Of a stretch of DNA of 64,000 bases, positions 18,302-26,465 are shown piece after piece. The DNA is from Alphaproteobacteria bacterium (GTDB lineage Bacteria; Pseudomonadota; Alphaproteobacteria; SHVP01): NCBI GenBank assembly GCA_040216735.1, contig JAVJOO010000005.1:124001-188000 (forward strand), given 5' to 3'. Position 1 is the first letter of the stretch. Each line of letters opens with the position of its first letter. The notes under the pieces were generated by a model, which was not told where the DNA came from, searched no databases, and saw only the letters and a program-made list of their open reading frames with translations. Made by a program: the position numbers and the translations under genes.

Positions 18302-19201
18302 ATGAGCGGCATAAGCGAAAAGAGCGCGCGCCTCGCCGGCGCCGTTCGCGGCGGCGAATTCGTCGTGGCGCCCGGCGTCTACGACATGATTTCGGCACGT
18401 TTGGCCGACCGGCTTGGCTTTCAGGCGCTATATATGACGGGCTACGGCACCGTCGCGTCGCACCTGGGCTTGGCCGACGCCGGCCTTGCGACCTATACCG
18501 ACATGGTCGGCCGGGTGCGCCAAATCGCAAGCGGCACGGCAACGCCGTTGATCGCCGACGCCGATACCGGGTACGGCGGCTTGCTGAACGTCGCCCATAC
18601 CGTGCGCGGCTATGAGGAGGCCGGTGCATCGGGTATCCAAATCGAAGACCAGGTCTCACCCAAGAAATGCGGTCACACGTTGGGCCGCGACGTCATCCCC
18701 GTCGAGGAAATGGTCCTCAAGATCCAGGTTGCCCTTGAGGCGCGCCGTAGCCCCGACACGTTGATCGTTGCCCGCACGGACGCCCGCACCCACCTTGGCC
18801 TGGACGAGGCGATCCGCCGCGGCGGCGCTTATGCCGACGCGGGCGCGGATCTGATCTTCGTCGAAAGCCCCGAAAGCCACGACGAGATTCGCAAGATCGC
18901 CGCCGCCCTATCGAAGAAGACGCGGCTGTTCATGAACGTCGTCCAGGGCGGGCGTACGCCGGAAATGCCAGCGCCGGAACTCGAGGCGCTCGGCTTCGCC
19001 GTGGCGATCTATCCCGGTGCCGCGCACAAGGTCGCCGCCGCCGCGATCGATTCGTCCTACCGGCATTTGAAAGCGCACAAATCGATGATCGACAACCCAA
19101 CCCCGATCTACGCCGACATGCACGGCCTGATGGGATTTCCCGAGGTATGGGATTTTGACAAGCGCTGGGCGCGGACAAAGACCGACGAGGCGGCGGAGTA
19201 A
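18302..19201 (+). CDS. Isocitrate lyase/PEP mutase superfamily lyase
   Basis: 299 residues, ATG 12 bases after the LeuD-like stop with an AAAGGA ribosome-binding site. It has the family barrel start VVAPGVYDMISARLADRLGF, the Mg2+-binding IADADTGYGG and the catalytic loop KKCGHTLG, which contains the cysteine used by methylisocitrate, isocitrate and dimethylmalate lyases. PEP mutases lack that cysteine, so a C-C lyase is expected. Placed after an aconitase-type dehydratase, it could cleave the hydrated product to pyruvate or oxaloacetate plus a short acid, as 2,3-dimethylmalate lyase does in clostridial nicotinate breakdown. Confidence 0.88.
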   Translation: MSGISEKSARLAGAVRGGEFVVAPGVYDMISARLADRLGFQALYMTGYGTVASHLGLADAGLATYTDMVGRVRQIASGTATPLIADADTGYGGLLNVAHTVRGYEEAGASGIQIEDQVSPKKCGHTLGRDVIPVEEMVLKIQVALEARRSPDTLIVARTDARTHLGLDEAIRRGGAYADAGADLIFVESPESHDEIRKIAAALSKKTRLFMNVVQGGRTPEMPAPELEALGFAVAIYPGAAHKVAAAAIDSSYRHLKAHKSMIDNPTPIYADMHGLMGFPEVWDFDKRWARTKTDEAAE

Positions 19202-19203
19202 CT

Positions 19204-19515
19204 ATGTCTGCAACCAAACCCGAAGCGAAAGGCGCTGCGGCCGGACACAAGGAAAAACCCACCGCGAAGAAAGACATGGCCGACGCGCCAACGAAGACCG
19301 ACAAAGCCGACAAGCCTGCTCCTGACAAAGGCGATAAGCCTGCGACCGAAAAGAGCGACAGGGCCGCCGAAGCAGGCGCCGCAACGACTGACAAAGCCAC
19401 GGAGGCGGCGGATCCCGCCGTCGGCTTTAGCCGCGGCGAAGGCCAAAAGCCCGTCTCACCGCGCTATCGCAACAACTGGGATCGGGTGTTCGGAAAAAAG
19501 AAGAAGAAGGGCTAG
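19204..19515 (+). CDS. Small lysine/alanine-rich low-complexity protein
   Basis: 103 residues, ATG 3 bases after the lyase stop. The first 80 residues are made almost only of A, K, D, E, T, P and G in histone-H1-like repeats such as DKADKPAPDKGDKPA. The C-terminus is different and looks conserved: a short RYRNNWDRVFGKKKKKG motif. Likely disordered and highly charged. The function is unknown; the basic tail could bind nucleic acid or an acidic partner. Similar small proteins ending in a NNWDRIFGKK-like motif are familiar to me from alphaproteobacteria, but that recollection is unchecked. Confidence 0.7.
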   Translation: MSATKPEAKGAAAGHKEKPTAKKDMADAPTKTDKADKPAPDKGDKPATEKSDRAAEAGAATTDKATEAADPAVGFSRGEGQKPVSPRYRNNWDRVFGKKKKKG

Positions 19516-20019
19516 CGGCGATCACGCCGCAACTGCTCCGGTCCTTCCCGCCTGACCGTAGCGGCCCTGGGAATATACTTGGGATGAAACTGAGGCAGGG
19601 CACGGGACACCCACAAGTCTCATAGGTGTTCGCGTCACACCTAGGTCAACTCGGGTGTGCATCTGTTCGATGCGTGATCTCCGTCACTGGGAACGTGCGG
19701 TCGGATCGCCATATCCTCGACAGGACGGATTGGTGTTGGGGGTAGACGTGAAGAACGACACGACGTTGGGGGCGTTTTGGGTTCAGGCCGCAGACTACGG
19801 GCAGCGACCGGTTCCGCATTCCCATGTGCGCCGCCGGCGCTGGTTGCCCGGAGTTCGACTCGTTGTCGCGCACCATAGTTGCGACCTTGCCATTCGCCTG
19901 CCGACCGCGCGGCCTAGAACGGTGATGATCCCCCTCCTCGCCACCGAGGAACGCGACTAAGCCAACCGGACCGCCACATTCGCCTAGGCAGGCGGATCGC
20001 GCGCAAGGAGCGGCGGGGA
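19516..20019. other. Intergenic region without a convincing gene
   Basis: This 504-base stretch lies between the lysine-rich gene and the convergent alaE gene. A GTG-started open frame at 19749-19960 (70 codons, preceded by GGGGG) encodes an arginine-rich sequence with no recognisable motif, and a minus-strand frame at 19646-19876 is no better. I see no tRNA, hairpin with U-tract or repeat. It may hold 3' untranslated sequence or degraded coding DNA. Confidence 0.45.
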
Positions 20020-20463
20020 TTATGCGGTCGCGACCGGAACCCTGGCCCTTCTGCGCACGAGGTCGAGGAAGAGGCCGAAGGGACGGCTGAGGATCGTCAT
20101 GCCCACGACGGCCGTGCCGGCTGCCGCGATCATCTGGGTGGCCGTCGTGCCAACAACGGCGAGCGTGATGAGATACACCGGTATTTGGAATGTAGTGAAC
20201 GCGACGATGTCGATCAGCGTCCGCGTGGCGCGGCGTTGGGGCCGGAACCGTGCAAAGACCCAGTCCCGCCAGACCCCGTAGGGCCGCCCCGTGGCGATCA
20301 TCACCGGCACCATGATGAGTCGGGCAACTAGAACCTGCTGCGGGTCCATCCCGGCGACCGCGAGTTCGGCGACTGCCGCAACAACCGTGAAGAAAACAAC
20401 GGTGGCCACCGTATCGACGAGGAACGCTTTCATACCTTGCGCACTACAGGCATAGCCGGCCAT
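20020..20463 (-). CDS. alaE: L-alanine exporter AlaE
   Basis: A 147-residue inner-membrane protein with four hydrophobic segments. The sequence (FLVDTVATVVFFTVV, ARLIMVPVMIATGRPYGVWRDW, DIVAFTTFQIPVYL, then FGLFLDLVRRR) matches the AlaE family pattern, including the RPYGxxRD loop and the C-terminal FLD. It exports L-alanine to prevent toxic accumulation. The start could be ATG 20463 or ATG 20433; the first gives the same distance to the conserved VDT as E. coli AlaE. Confidence 0.87.
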   Translation of the reverse strand: MAGYACSAQGMKAFLVDTVATVVFFTVVAAVAELAVAGMDPQQVLVARLIMVPVMIATGRPYGVWRDWVFARFRPQRRATRTLIDIVAFTTFQIPVYLITLAVVGTTATQMIAAAGTAVVGMTILSRPFGLFLDLVRRRARVPVATA

Positions 20464-20508
20464 TGTCGAGTCAGGACGGCGGACGCCGCGGGCCGTCGCT
20501 CCCTCAAA

Positions 20509-21312
20509 TCAGTCGCTGAGCCAACCCAACGCCTTGAGGTCGGCGGCATAGCTGCGGCTCACCGGCACGCGCATCCCGTTGACGAGGTGGAGTGTGACGC
20601 GGCGACCGGTTTTTTCGGCGCGTTCGATTGCCGCGTGGGCCACCCAATAGGACCGGTGCACCCGTAAACCGTCGTATCCGTCCAACTCCTCGACGGCATC
20701 GGTCAAACGCATGAGCAACAGGTCGTTGCCCGCCGCCGTGTAAAGTCGCAGATAATGATCCTCGGCCTTGATCGCGAGGAGATCCTTCCCCAGTTTGGCC
20801 GGTAGCCGCGCGAAGAACGCAGGCCGCGCCGTGCCCGGCCGAGACGCCTGAGCTGGCGTAACATGTAGCGCCGTGCGCCAGTTCGCCCAGGTCATCCCGG
20901 CGGTCACTGGCACCCCGATCGTCGCAACGTAGAGATAGAATTCGAGAATGCCCGGCAGGGCCAGTTCCGGGCGCAGCACGGATTCGATTCCGAACACCGC
21001 CAACGCGAGCGGCAGTGCACCAAAGGCACCAACGAGTGCCCCCGCCGCAACCGGTGCGATTCCCCATCCGACCAGCCTGGGCAGGACAATCAGGATCGAT
21101 GCCACGGTAATCGCCCAGCCAACGCCGAAGGCACCCAACCAATAGACTAACCGCGCGCCCAGCGATAAATCGTAGAACGTACCGAAGGGCCCCGAGACGG
21201 CGGCAACCAACGCAATACCCAGCGTCGCCAACGCGTTGACCGCAATGTCTCGCGGGTTGCGGGGCCACCCTAGGCCGGCGTTTTCACGCTTCGCGACCGG
21301 GCGATCTACCAT
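20509..21312 (-). CDS. LytTR DNA-binding regulator with N-terminal membrane domain
   Basis: 267 residues from ATG 21312; a longer frame to 21399 exists but its first 29 residues look non-coding. Residues 20-150 form about four membrane helices. From about residue 165 there is a LytTR domain: LLAIKAEDHYLRLYTAAG, LLMRLTDAVEELDGYDGLRVHRSYWVA and the C-terminal GMRVPVSRSYAADLKALG, all hallmarks. Unlike AgrA-type regulators it has no receiver domain, so it probably senses a membrane signal directly. It is divergent from DUF2141 and the carotenoid oxygenase, the natural candidate targets. Confidence 0.88.
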   Translation of the reverse strand: MVDRPVAKRENAGLGWPRNPRDIAVNALATLGIALVAAVSGPFGTFYDLSLGARLVYWLGAFGVGWAITVASILIVLPRLVGWGIAPVAAGALVGAFGALPLALAVFGIESVLRPELALPGILEFYLYVATIGVPVTAGMTWANWRTALHVTPAQASRPGTARPAFFARLPAKLGKDLLAIKAEDHYLRLYTAAGNDLLLMRLTDAVEELDGYDGLRVHRSYWVAHAAIERAEKTGRRVTLHLVNGMRVPVSRSYAADLKALGWLSD

Positions 21313-21418
21313 TTGCCGAACAATCCTGACCGTTCGCGAAACGCGCCTGGACGAAGGCCACGCCGCGCCCAACGTTGGCGGGGCGCATCCCTGCCCCACG
21401 ATCTAGGAGAGCGATAGA
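21313..21418. promoter_or_regulatory. Divergent region between LytTR regulator and DUF2141 gene
   Basis: About 106 bases hold the promoters for both divergent units. LytTR proteins bind imperfect 9-bp direct repeats; I could not pick such repeats with confidence. A GGAGAGCG ribosome-binding stretch stands before the ATG at 21419. Confidence 0.35.
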
Positions 21419-21835
21419 ATGAGCATTCGATACGGTGCTGCATTGGCAGCGGCCTTTATCACGGCGCCCGCAATCGCGGCCGACTTGGAAATAACCGTTC
21501 GAGGACTGGAACAGCCGGCAGGCTACGCGATGATCGCGGTCTATGCCAGCCAGGCCGCAATGGACGACGGGGTCGGCAGCGCCAACCTGAAAATCGCGGT
21601 GGGCGAAACGGGGACGGTTCGAGCCATCGTCGACCTACCTGCCGGACGATACGCCGTTGCCGTTTTCCATGACGAGAACGCCAACGGGAAACTCGACACG
21701 AACATCGTCAAATTTCCGGTCGAGCCGACCGGGTTCGGCAACAACGCCCGCGGATCCTTCGGTCCCGCCACGTTCGATGACGCGGCGGTTGACCTCACCG
21801 ACGCCGGCGCCCGCGCCGACATCGTGGTGCGATGA
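21419..21835 (+). CDS. DUF2141 domain secreted protein
   Basis: 138 residues with an N-terminal signal peptide (AAFITAPAIAA, cleavage after about residue 20). The mature part is a small beta-sandwich of the DUF2141 family, recognised by YAMIAVYAS, the PAGRYAVAVFHDENANGKLD motif (possibly calcium binding) and the PTGFGNNARGSFGPATFDDA stretch. Function unknown; members are periplasmic or extracellular. The stop overlaps the next start (ATGA), so the protein is made together with the carotenoid oxygenase. Confidence 0.9.
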   Translation: MSIRYGAALAAAFITAPAIAADLEITVRGLEQPAGYAMIAVYASQAAMDDGVGSANLKIAVGETGTVRAIVDLPAGRYAVAVFHDENANGKLDTNIVKFPVEPTGFGNNARGSFGPATFDDAAVDLTDAGARADIVVR

Positions 21836-23301
21836 TGACAATTTCCCGCCGCCGTTTTCTCCTGACCGGGGCCACGCTTGTCGCCGCCAGTCCGTTGGCA
21901 CGGATCGCCGCGGCCACTGAACCCGACCCCGCCTGGCTGATCGGCTTTCGCAACCCGCCCGCTCCCGAACTGACCGCCGAGGCCGTCGTGGAAGGGCGAA
22001 TCCCGACCGGTTTGGCCGGCACCCTGTACCGGATCGGTCCGGCGCAGCACGAACGCGGCGGCGTGCGTTACCGGCATTGGTTCGACGGCGACGGCATGGT
22101 CCAGGATTGGCGGATTGAGAACGGCCGCGTCCGCCACCGCGCCAAAATGGTGATGACACCGAAGTTTCGCGCCGAGGAAGCCGCCGGCCGGTTCCTCTAC
22201 CCGGCCTTCGGCACCCACCTCAAAGGGATGCGCCCCGTCGACTCGTCGAACGCGATGAATGCCGCCAACATCAATGTCGTCAATCATGGCGGCAAGCTGC
22301 TGGCGTTGTGGGAAGGTGGTGAGCCGACCGCGCTCGACCCCACCGATCTTTCGACGCAAGGATTCCATACCTGGGCCGAAGAAACGGCGGGCGCCCCCTT
22401 TAGCGCCCATCCCCGGATCGACGCCGACGGCACCCTGTGGAACTTCGGGGCCGCGCCGTGGATTGGCAAGATGATCCTGTACCGCGTCGACGCGGGCGGA
22501 CAAGCGGTGAAGACCGGTCTGATCGACATGCCGACGCCCTCTATGGTCCACGACTTCATCGCGACAGCGCGGCACATCGTCGTCGTGTTGCCGCCCTTCG
22601 TCCTTACCGGCACAGCCGGGAGTTTCTTGGACCGCCACCGCTACGAACCGGCGCAGCCGATGATCGCGTTGGTCGTCGACAAGGAGAGTTTCGAGGTCGT
22701 GCGCCGCTACGATCTGCCGTCTGGATTCGTCTTTCACTACGGCAACGCGTGGGAGGAAGACGATGGCACCATCCGCTTCGACGCCTGTCTGTACCGCGAC
22801 GCACGACCGATCCTGGGTGCCTTGGGTCAAGTGATGGACGGATTGAATACCGATATCGAGGCGGCCCGCCTGACCTTGTTCGCTTTGCACCCGGACGGCC
22901 GCGCGGAACTGCAACATGTGTCGGTCGCCATGGAGTTTCCGCGCATCGATCCGCGGGTCGCAGGGCGGCGCCATGGGACCCTATTCGGTCTCGCGCGTGG
23001 GACGGCCGGGCCCAAACACCCGCTATTCGCGGCCATCCAACGCTACGATCTCGATCGCGATCGGCGCATGGTCTACGACTACGGCCCCTCGCGGATAGCC
23101 GAGGAGCATCTATTCGTGCCCCGCTCCGGCGCGACCGCCGAAGCCGACGGCTGGCTGGTCGGCACCACCCTCGATACCGATACCAAGCAAACCCAGTTGA
23201 ACATTTTCGATGCCCGCGATCTGACGGGCGGACCGGTCGCGGTGGCGACGCTTCCCTACCCACTACCGCTCGGTCTGCATGGCAATTTCAAACCGGCCTA
23301 G
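21832..23301 (+). CDS. Carotenoid oxygenase family protein with Tat-type signal
   Basis: 489 residues. The N-terminus ISRRRFLLTGATLVAASPLA is a twin-arginine signal, so export in folded, metal-loaded form is expected. The four iron-binding histidines of the family can be placed: FSAHPRID, MVHDFIA, FVFHYGNAWEEDDGTI and the C-terminal LGLHGNF. The YRIGPAQHERGG and HWFDGDGMVQ segments are typical. Family enzymes cleave C=C bonds of carotenoids, stilbenes or lignin-derived phenols. A periplasmic location makes an external or membrane substrate likely. Coupled to DUF2141. Confidence 0.92.
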   Translation: MMTISRRRFLLTGATLVAASPLARIAAATEPDPAWLIGFRNPPAPELTAEAVVEGRIPTGLAGTLYRIGPAQHERGGVRYRHWFDGDGMVQDWRIENGRVRHRAKMVMTPKFRAEEAAGRFLYPAFGTHLKGMRPVDSSNAMNAANINVVNHGGKLLALWEGGEPTALDPTDLSTQGFHTWAEETAGAPFSAHPRIDADGTLWNFGAAPWIGKMILYRVDAGGQAVKTGLIDMPTPSMVHDFIATARHIVVVLPPFVLTGTAGSFLDRHRYEPAQPMIALVVDKESFEVVRRYDLPSGFVFHYGNAWEEDDGTIRFDACLYRDARPILGALGQVMDGLNTDIEAARLTLFALHPDGRAELQHVSVAMEFPRIDPRVAGRRHGTLFGLARGTAGPKHPLFAAIQRYDLDRDRRMVYDYGPSRIAEEHLFVPRSGATAEADGWLVGTTLDTDTKQTQLNIFDARDLTGGPVAVATLPYPLPLGLHGNFKPA

Positions 23302-23436
23302 GGGGTTGTCCGGATCGTCTCCAGGCGCTGCAGGGCGGGCCCTAAAGGTCGAAGAGCTTACACGTGGGATCGCGTGCAAAGTTACGCAACCTTAAACCAT
23401 CACTTTAGAAGTGACCGCATAAGTCATTGAAATTAT

Positions 23437-23512
23437 TGGTGAGCCCGGCAGGAATCGAACCTGCGACCCACTGATTAAAAGTCAGTTGCTCTACCAACTG
23501 AGCTACGGGCTC
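23437..23512 (-). tRNA. tRNA-Lys (anticodon TTT)
   Basis: A 76-base tRNA including an encoded CCA (TGG at 23437-23439 on the plus strand). Acceptor arms GAGCCCG/CGGGCTC pair fully, the D-arm GCTCAGTTGGTAGAGC and T-arm GCAGGTTCGAATCCTGC are canonical, and the anticodon loop CTTTTAA gives TTT at 23477-23479. It stands alone between the carotenoid oxygenase gene and a transporter binding protein. Confidence 0.98.
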
Positions 23513-23687
23513 ACGTGTCGAGTTTCGTAGGGGCTTCGCGCCTCCAAGTCAACGCCGGTGGAGACAGGAAATGCGGCCCCCGACCGGCGGGCCGCCCCGT
23601 TTTCCACGGGTCCAGCCCCTCGCCCCGGCGGGCCGGTCGTGTATAGTATCGCCCGCGTCCAATAACTCTCAGGGAGGAAGCTCGCCA

Positions 23688-25226
23688 ATGGGCTCGTTCA
23701 AAAAACTTCTGGTCGGCGCAGCCGCTGCGGGGGCCCTTTTTGGGATGTCCCAGGCCGGTGCCGCCGATATGTCTAACACGCTGATCGTCGGGCACAGCAG
23801 CCTGCCGGCCGGCCTCGGCAACCCGTTCCTCGACACGTCGCATTCGGGCGGTTTCGTCTTCCGCACCGCCTACGACCTCTACACCACCAGCGACAAGGAC
23901 GGGCCGATTCCCGAAATCTTGGTGTCGTGGCAGGTAAACGCCGCCGACAAAACCAAGTGGACCTTCAAGGTCCGCGAAGGCGTCAAGTTCCACAACGGCA
24001 ACGACCACACCGCCGAGGACGTGGCGCAGATCATCAACTGGCTAACTTCAGACGAAGGCTTGGCCAAGGCCGCGAACATCACCCGCAATACGCGCAACAT
24101 CGTCGGCGCCAGGGTGATCGACGATTACACCGTCGAGATCACCACGAAGGCGCCCGATCCGCTGCTGCCCTCGACGCTCGGCGTCATCAAGGTCTTGGAT
24201 TGGCAGCACATGCAAGACGTGACCTTCGAAGGCATTGGTAAGGACCCGAATGGCACCGGACCCTACAAGACCGTAAGCTGGACTAACGACGGCGTCGCGC
24301 TCGAGCGCTTCGACCAAGGCTGGCAAGTCGGCAAGATGGACCGCATCGAATTCCGCTTCCTGCCCGAATTGCCGGCGCGCGTTCAGGCCTTCGAGTCCGA
24401 TCAAATCGACGTCGCCTTCCAACTCGTCGCCGACAACAAGGAGAAGGTCGAGTCCTCGAACGGCACGTTGCAGGTCAGTGCGGGCACGGCGACGACCGTT
24501 ATGCACTTCTTCTCGAACACCGACGGTCCGATTTCCGACGCTCGGGTGCGCCAAGCGTTGAACTACGGCATCAACATGCAGCAGTTCGTCGACGTCATCA
24601 TGCAGGGTACGACCAAAACCACCGGTCAGCCTGGCACCCCGTCCATCAACGGCTATTTCGACGATATCAAACCCTATCCGTACGATCCGGCGAAAGCCCG
24701 TTCGCTGTTGGCCGAGGCCGGCTACGGCAACGGTCTGAAGATCATCGGTGAATCGGTTACGGCGCAGGGCGACTGGAAGGACATCGTCCAGTTCGTCGGC
24801 GACGAATTGAAGAAGATCGGCGTCGACTTCGAAGTGCGCGCGATCACCCTACCCGACCTGATTGCCCGGGTTCGCGACACCTCCAAGTTCGGAGATGCGC
24901 GGGTCTTCAGCTTCAACTACGGCTCGGAACCGACCATGGACATCATGCGCTCCATCAACGGTCTGCATTCGTGCAATTCACCGATGAAGTGGACGTGTTT
25001 CCCGGACATCGAGCCTACGATCAAAGCCGCCAACGAGGAGTTCGACCCGGTCAAACGGCGCGCTCTTCTGAAGCAGATCGCGCAGTACTACCATGACCAA
25101 GCTGCGTCGATGTTCTTGCTCGACTCGGTCGATCTGGATGCGGTCAAGAGCTACGTCAAGGACTACAAGCCGGTCAATCGCTTGATCAACTGGCACGAAG
25201 TTCGTCTCGACGGCAAGCGCGGCTAG
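23688..25226 (+). CDS. Extracellular solute-binding protein family 5 (peptide/nickel/opine ABC transporter)
   Basis: 512 residues with a Sec signal peptide (FKKLLVGAAAAGALF, cleavage near QAGA-AD). The mature protein has the SBP_bac_5 layout: KTKWTFKVREGVKFHNGNDHTAEDV, GTGPYKTVSW, and SDARVRQALNYGINMQQFVD. A GGGAGGAAG ribosome-binding site precedes the ATG at 23688. It would deliver an oligopeptide-like ligand to an ABC permease, but none lies beside it and a strong terminator follows, so it works with permeases encoded elsewhere or is a stand-alone binding protein. Confidence 0.93.
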   Translation: MGSFKKLLVGAAAAGALFGMSQAGAADMSNTLIVGHSSLPAGLGNPFLDTSHSGGFVFRTAYDLYTTSDKDGPIPEILVSWQVNAADKTKWTFKVREGVKFHNGNDHTAEDVAQIINWLTSDEGLAKAANITRNTRNIVGARVIDDYTVEITTKAPDPLLPSTLGVIKVLDWQHMQDVTFEGIGKDPNGTGPYKTVSWTNDGVALERFDQGWQVGKMDRIEFRFLPELPARVQAFESDQIDVAFQLVADNKEKVESSNGTLQVSAGTATTVMHFFSNTDGPISDARVRQALNYGINMQQFVDVIMQGTTKTTGQPGTPSINGYFDDIKPYPYDPAKARSLLAEAGYGNGLKIIGESVTAQGDWKDIVQFVGDELKKIGVDFEVRAITLPDLIARVRDTSKFGDARVFSFNYGSEPTMDIMRSINGLHSCNSPMKWTCFPDIEPTIKAANEEFDPVKRRALLKQIAQYYHDQAASMFLLDSVDLDAVKSYVKDYKPVNRLINWHEVRLDGKRG

Positions 25227-25250
25227 CACGCGCCAACAGCTACTAAAGGA

Positions 25251-25285
25251 AAGCCCGCACGGTTTGCGCCGTGCGGGCTTTTTTT
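25251..25285 (+). terminator. Intrinsic terminator after the solute-binding protein gene
   Basis: A perfect ten-base stem (GCCCGCACGG at 25253-25262 with CCGTGCGGGC at 25269-25278), a six-base loop and a run of seven T from 25279. It lies 26 bases past the stop, closing a single-gene transcript. Confidence 0.93.
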
Positions 25286-25305
25286 GTTCGACCGCCGGTG
25301 GCGCT

Positions 25306-25542
25306 TTACCCGTCGTCGCGCCGACCCCGGCGGCGGGCGAACCCGCGGACGATAAATATTCCTGCGGCAAACCCGAGGACCGCGCCAATGGCAAGCGACT
25401 CGCCCATCGCATCGTTCCCCGCCCCCACCGCACCGCCGATTCCAAGGCCCAGGACGGCCCAGCCGATCACCGGATGGGCCCGGCCGCCGGCGAGCAACTG
25501 TTGATTGAAGGTCTTGGGCCGTAACGGATCGTCGTCGCTCAT
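25306..25542 (-). CDS. Small two-helix membrane protein of unknown function
   Basis: 78 residues. The N-terminus is polar (MSDDDPLRPKTFNQQLLAGG), then two hydrophobic stretches (PVIGWAVLGLGIGGAVGAG and LAIGAVLGFAAGIFIV) and a basic tail (RRRGRRDDG) suggest a hairpin with the tail in the cytoplasm. I do not recognise the family. A coding origin is supported by the glycine-alanine helix pattern and the end of the frame just past the terminator; it is convergent with the binding-protein gene. Confidence 0.6.
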   Translation of the reverse strand: MSDDDPLRPKTFNQQLLAGGRAHPVIGWAVLGLGIGGAVGAGNDAMGESLAIGAVLGFAAGIFIVRGFARRRGRRDDG

Positions 25543-25682
25543 AGCGCATGCCTCTGTTTTCGGCCCCCACCATAGCCCAAATATCGGCGGTTGCCTGCCG
25601 CGCCGGAACGCTCACGCGAACGCGCTTGGACGTACGCTCCAGGCCGCGATAATGGGGCAAGAGCGAACCCAGGAGAGCGACG

Positions 25683-26459
25683 ATGACCTGCCACCGTCCC
25701 CGCACATTCGTACGAGTTATGGTCACGGTTATGGCCATGGCGCTCGGCTTTATTGCCCCCGCCTCTGCCCGGGCACAAAGCCAAAGCGTCGATCTAGAGT
25801 TGGTTCTGGCGGCGGATGGATCAGGGTCGATCGACGACGCCGAACTGCGCTTGCAACGCGAAGGCTATGGCCTCGCGCTGACGGATCCGCGCGTGCTGGA
25901 GGCGATACAGTTCGGCCCCAGCGGGCGCATTGCGGTGACCTATGTCGAATGGGGTGCGGCGGAGTCCCAACACACCATCGTCGACTGGACGATCGTTTCC
26001 GATCTTGAATCGGCGAAACGGTTCGCGGACGCCCTAATCGCCGCACCGCGGATGGCCTTCGGTCACAACTCTATTTCCAATGCGTTGATTTATTCGGCCG
26101 ATCTTATCCACGACAACGACATCGCTTCGCACCGGAAAATCATCGACGTATCCGCCGACGCCGGCAACTTCGGCGGCGTGCCGATCGATCTTGCCCGCGA
26201 CACGGTGGTGCAAAGCGGCGTAACCATCAATGGACTGGCAATCGCCCGCCCAGGCTCCGGCCGGCCGGGCGGAGCCAATCGCGGCTTCGGGACGCTGGAG
26301 AACTACTTCGCCGAGGTCGTGATCGGCGGCGCCGGAGCCTTCGTCGTTGTCGCCGGCGAGGAACTCAGTTTCGCCGAGGCCGTGCAGCGCAAATTGATCC
26401 TGGAGATCGCCGCGGACACGCCGACCGGCGCCCGGCGTGACGTCGCAGCCGCCGACTAG
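25683..26459 (+). CDS. DUF1194 domain (von Willebrand factor A-like) secreted protein
   Basis: 258 residues. A signal peptide (VMVTVMAMALGFIAPASARA) precedes a VWA-like domain that opens with VDLELVLAADGSGSID; DGSGS is the DxSxS metal-ion-dependent adhesion motif. Later DVSADAGNFGGV and ITINGLAI-like strands fit DUF1194. Such proteins are periplasmic or secreted and may bind a partner through the metal site; function is unknown. The stop is 6 bases from the convergent methyltransferase gene. Confidence 0.88.
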   Translation: MTCHRPRTFVRVMVTVMAMALGFIAPASARAQSQSVDLELVLAADGSGSIDDAELRLQREGYGLALTDPRVLEAIQFGPSGRIAVTYVEWGAAESQHTIVDWTIVSDLESAKRFADALIAAPRMAFGHNSISNALIYSADLIHDNDIASHRKIIDVSADAGNFGGVPIDLARDTVVQSGVTINGLAIARPGSGRPGGANRGFGTLENYFAEVVIGGAGAFVVVAGEELSFAEAVQRKLILEIAADTPTGARRDVAAAD

Positions 26460-26465
26460 CCGTCG

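Noticed and set aside
19655-19960. 101-codon open frame between the lysine-rich gene and alaE
   Set aside because: Arginine-rich composition without domain, unclear start and overlapping a minus-strand frame; kept only as a note on the intergenic region.
21541-22974. 477-codon minus-strand frame opposite DUF2141 and carotenoid oxygenase
   Set aside because: The plus strand carries clear families with overlapping start/stop; the antisense product has no motif.
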